Assembly: GCF_000956475.1 (NCBI RefSeq) | Contig: NZ_JYJB01000008.1 | Span: 1-64,000, forward strand | DNA length: 64,000 bases | Direction: 5' to 3' | From: Microbacterium hydrocarbonoxydans | Lineage (GTDB): Bacteria; Actinomycetota; Actinomycetes; Actinomycetales; Microbacteriaceae | Part shown: piece by piece, positions 62,236 to 64,000 of the stretch | Numbering within the stretch: position 1 is the first letter of the stretch | Layout of the letters: each line of letters starts with the position of its first letter | The notes under the pieces: generated by a model | What the model saw: the letters and a program-made list of their open reading frames with translations, nothing else | Databases searched by the model: none | Told to the model about the DNA's origin: nothing | Translations under genes and position numbers: made by a program

Positions 62236-63786
62236 TTACTTGATGGAGGTCGTCCGCAGGTACTGCAGCGAGCCGTTCGCCATCGGGACGAAGCCGTCGA
62301 CGGTCGACGCCGTGGCCGTGTAGGTGTAGCTGGTGAACAGCCAGATCCACGCCGCGTTGTCCTCGAGGTTCTCGGAGACCTGCGCGTAGATCTCCTTGCG
62401 CTTCTCGGGGTCGGCGGTCTGACGTCCCTCCGCGAACAGGGCGTCGAGCTCGGGCGACGAGTACCCCGCGACCTTGTTCAGGTTGCCGGTGCTGGTGAAG
62501 TAGCGGCCGTACATGCCGTCGGGATCGGGGCGTCCGCCGTTGAGGGCGACGGCGGCGTCGAAGTCGGCGGCGATCCAGCGGTCGACGAACGCTCCGGACT
62601 CGAGCACCTCGAGTTCGAGCGTGATCTTCGCGTCGGCGAGCTGCGCCTTGAGGTTCTGCGCTTCGTTGACCGATGTCGCGTACTCGCCCTGCGAGACGAT
62701 GGCCTTGATGGTCACTCCGTCGGACTTGCCAGCCTTGTCGAGGTAGTCGGCTGCCTTGTCGAGGTCGCGCTCGGGGCACGGACGGGCGTCGGGGTCGGAC
62801 TTGTACGCCGGCGAGGTGATCGGACCGGTGACTTCACCTTCGCCGAGTGCGGCGGTGTCGAGCACCTCCTGACGGTCGATCGCGCACTGGATCGCGAGAC
62901 GAACGTTCACGTCGGCGAGGTCGCCGTGCGTGGCGTTGAGCTGAAGCGCGTGGTAGCTCAGCTGCGGGGTCGTCGCCACCGTCACGTTCGCGCCCTCGGC
63001 GGTCTGCGCGACGAGCGGGTCGTCGAACACGGCCAGCTGCACGTTGCCGGACTGCATCGCCGAGACGATGGAGGATTCGTCGGGGATCACCCGGAACTCG
63101 ACCGTGTCCAGGAGCGCGGCGTCTCCCCAGTAGTCGTTGTTCTTCGCGAGGGTGAGCGACTGGCTGGGCGTGCGGTCTTCCATCACGAACGGACCGGTGC
63201 CGTTCGGGGTGGTGTTCAGGCCCTCCTCGGTGTCGTCCGAGGAGAGCATGGCCATGTTGATCACGGCGAGGTTCGCCGGCAGCGCGGCGTCCGGGGTCTT
63301 CAGGGTCACGGTGACGGTCTTCTCGTCGGTCGCCTCGACGCCGGCCACGGATGCGAGCGAGCTGCGTGCGACCGCAGCCGTCGCCTCCGCCGCGATCGCG
63401 TCGAGAGAGTACTTCACGTCCTCGGAGCCGAAGGTGCTGCCGTCGGCGAAGGTGACGCCGTCGCGGAGGTGGAAGGTCACGGTGAGGCCGTCTTCCGAGA
63501 CATCCCACGACTCGGCGAGCCCGGGGACGACGTTGAGGTCCTCATCGAACTCGGTGAGGGTGCCGTAGATGTTCTGCAGGACGTTCACGGCCTGGAACTG
63601 CGTGGCCTTCCAGGGGAACAGGGTGTCCGGATCACTGGTGACGCCGATGACGAGGTCGCCTCCGGCGGCCGCACCGTCCGACTGCGCAGGCTTCGACGAC
63701 GGGGCCGAACAGCCGGTGATGACGAGGGCCAGGGCGACTCCTGTCGCAGTGAGGGCGCCGAAGGACGCCCGCCGTGCTGTGCTCAT
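62236..63786 (-). CDS. dppA: Peptide ABC transporter substrate-binding lipoprotein (DppA type)
   Basis: A 516-residue secreted lipoprotein: signal peptide with lipobox ITGC (Cys26), then an SBP family 5 domain (VTSDPDTLFPWKATQFQAVNVLQNIYGTLTEF, AESWDVSEDGLTVTFHLRDGVTFADG, FAIQCAIDRQEV-like segment and a C-terminal WIWLFTSYTYTATASTVDGFVP). It captures peptides or muropeptides outside. CTGGAGG precedes the ATG. First gene of the operon. Confidence 0.9.
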   Translation of the reverse strand: MSTARRASFGALTATGVALALVITGCSAPSSKPAQSDGAAAGGDLVIGVTSDPDTLFPWKATQFQAVNVLQNIYGTLTEFDEDLNVVPGLAESWDVSEDGLTVTFHLRDGVTFADGSTFGSEDVKYSLDAIAAEATAAVARSSLASVAGVEATDEKTVTVTLKTPDAALPANLAVINMAMLSSDDTEEGLNTTPNGTGPFVMEDRTPSQSLTLAKNNDYWGDAALLDTVEFRVIPDESSIVSAMQSGNVQLAVFDDPLVAQTAEGANVTVATTPQLSYHALQLNATHGDLADVNVRLAIQCAIDRQEVLDTAALGEGEVTGPITSPAYKSDPDARPCPERDLDKAADYLDKAGKSDGVTIKAIVSQGEYATSVNEAQNLKAQLADAKITLELEVLESGAFVDRWIAADFDAAVALNGGRPDPDGMYGRYFTSTGNLNKVAGYSSPELDALFAEGRQTADPEKRKEIYAQVSENLEDNAAWIWLFTSYTYTATASTVDGFVPMANGSLQYLRTTSIK

Positions 63787-63869
63787 TGCTGATTCCTCCA
63801 GGCTTGGGGATGCATCGCTTCGACGTCGGGTCAGCTGATCGCTGTTGTCGCCCCGCGAACATCATCGGT

Positions 63870-63896
63870 CTTGGTGAGTACCAAAAGTACACCAAG
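63870..63896. promoter_or_regulatory. 27-bp palindrome over the muropeptide operon promoter
   Basis: CTTGGTG and CACCAAG flank AGTACCAAAAGTA; the inner GTAC arms also pair with one base slipped. On the minus strand it overlaps the -10 TACTTT of a candidate promoter (TTACAT, 17 bp, TACTTT). It is a likely repressor site for dppA-dppDF and perhaps for the divergent gene. Confidence 0.6.
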
Positions 63897-63954
63897 TTCG
63901 CTTCTCATGTAACAAAAATTCCTCTACTGTGTGATCAGCGATCGGAGACTGCCC

Positions 63955-64000
63955 ATGCCCTACGAAGCCGCCCGCGACGACGCCGGCGCCCACCCCGTCC
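63955..64000 (+). CDS. Start of a divergent gene, cut by the window edge
   Basis: ATG at 63955 with CGGAG upstream opens a plus-strand frame (MPYEAARDDAGAHPV) that runs off the window. Fifteen codons are too few to assign a family. Its divergent position next to the palindrome makes a regulator plausible, but this is a guess. Confidence 0.4.
   Translation, partial: MPYEAARDDAGAHPV

Overview
The window is high-GC, densely packed bacterial chromosome. Gene content and style point to an actinobacterium of the family Microbacteriaceae, most likely Microbacterium or a close relative. The pointers are GTG starts, 4-bp ATGA/GTGA gene overlaps, start codons with a -10 box six bases upstream, the frequent GCATCC/GGATGC hexamer, a coproporphyrin-type heme locus with HemQ, and an actinobacterial rrn leader. 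No transposase, integrase, prophage or CRISPR array was found. The window reads as core chromosome with some accessory metabolism.

Layout. 1-607: promoter and leader of an rRNA operon reading left out of the window, a terminator and tRNA-Ala(CGC). 649-4748: a GlpR/SepX-like membrane protein, two short-chain dehydrogenases, a DUF488 protein and an aminoglycoside-phosphotransferase-like kinase behind an unusual structured leader. 4750-7728: a TPP-riboswitch-controlled ECF transporter (ykoEDC type). 7791-16142: a D,D-carboxypeptidase, a heterodimeric ABC exporter, a membrane protein with a YtrA-type GntR regulator, and an enoyl-CoA hydratase-family enzyme. 16254-18113: an ABC ATPase with a long acidic and histidine-rich tail and no adjacent permease. 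18740-28990: the heme locus (hemE, hemY, three small membrane-protein genes, hemQ, hemC, hemD, hemB, hemL on minus; hemA divergent on plus), without a ferrochelatase gene. 29115-38333: mixed single genes (HhH-GPD protein, epoxide hydrolase with a divergent WYL regulator, glyS, GNAT, VOC, RibD-like, a catalytically dead beta-lactamase fold) and a striking palindromic repeat array. 38447-46729: M13 peptidase, a two-component system divergent from a DM13/DoxX pair, DUF1992, MATE exporter, RNA methyltransferase. 46765-53896: mntH with two candidate MntR boxes and, 3 kb further on, mntR; between them a secreted rhamnogalacturonan lyase with its own promoter and LacI-type operator.

53899-63786 is the most coherent system: a nine-gene minus-strand operon running dppA-dppB-dppC-murQ-anmK-GNAT-dipeptide epimerase-serine hydrolase-dppDF. 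Nearly every junction overlaps by 1-4 bases. Peptide-type ABC import, AnmK (phosphorylates anhydro-MurNAc), MurQ (removes lactate from MurNAc-6-P) and an L-Ala-D/L-Glu-type epimerase together suggest a muropeptide uptake and recycling pathway. A 27-bp palindrome lies over the likely promoter, between this operon and a divergent gene cut by the window edge.
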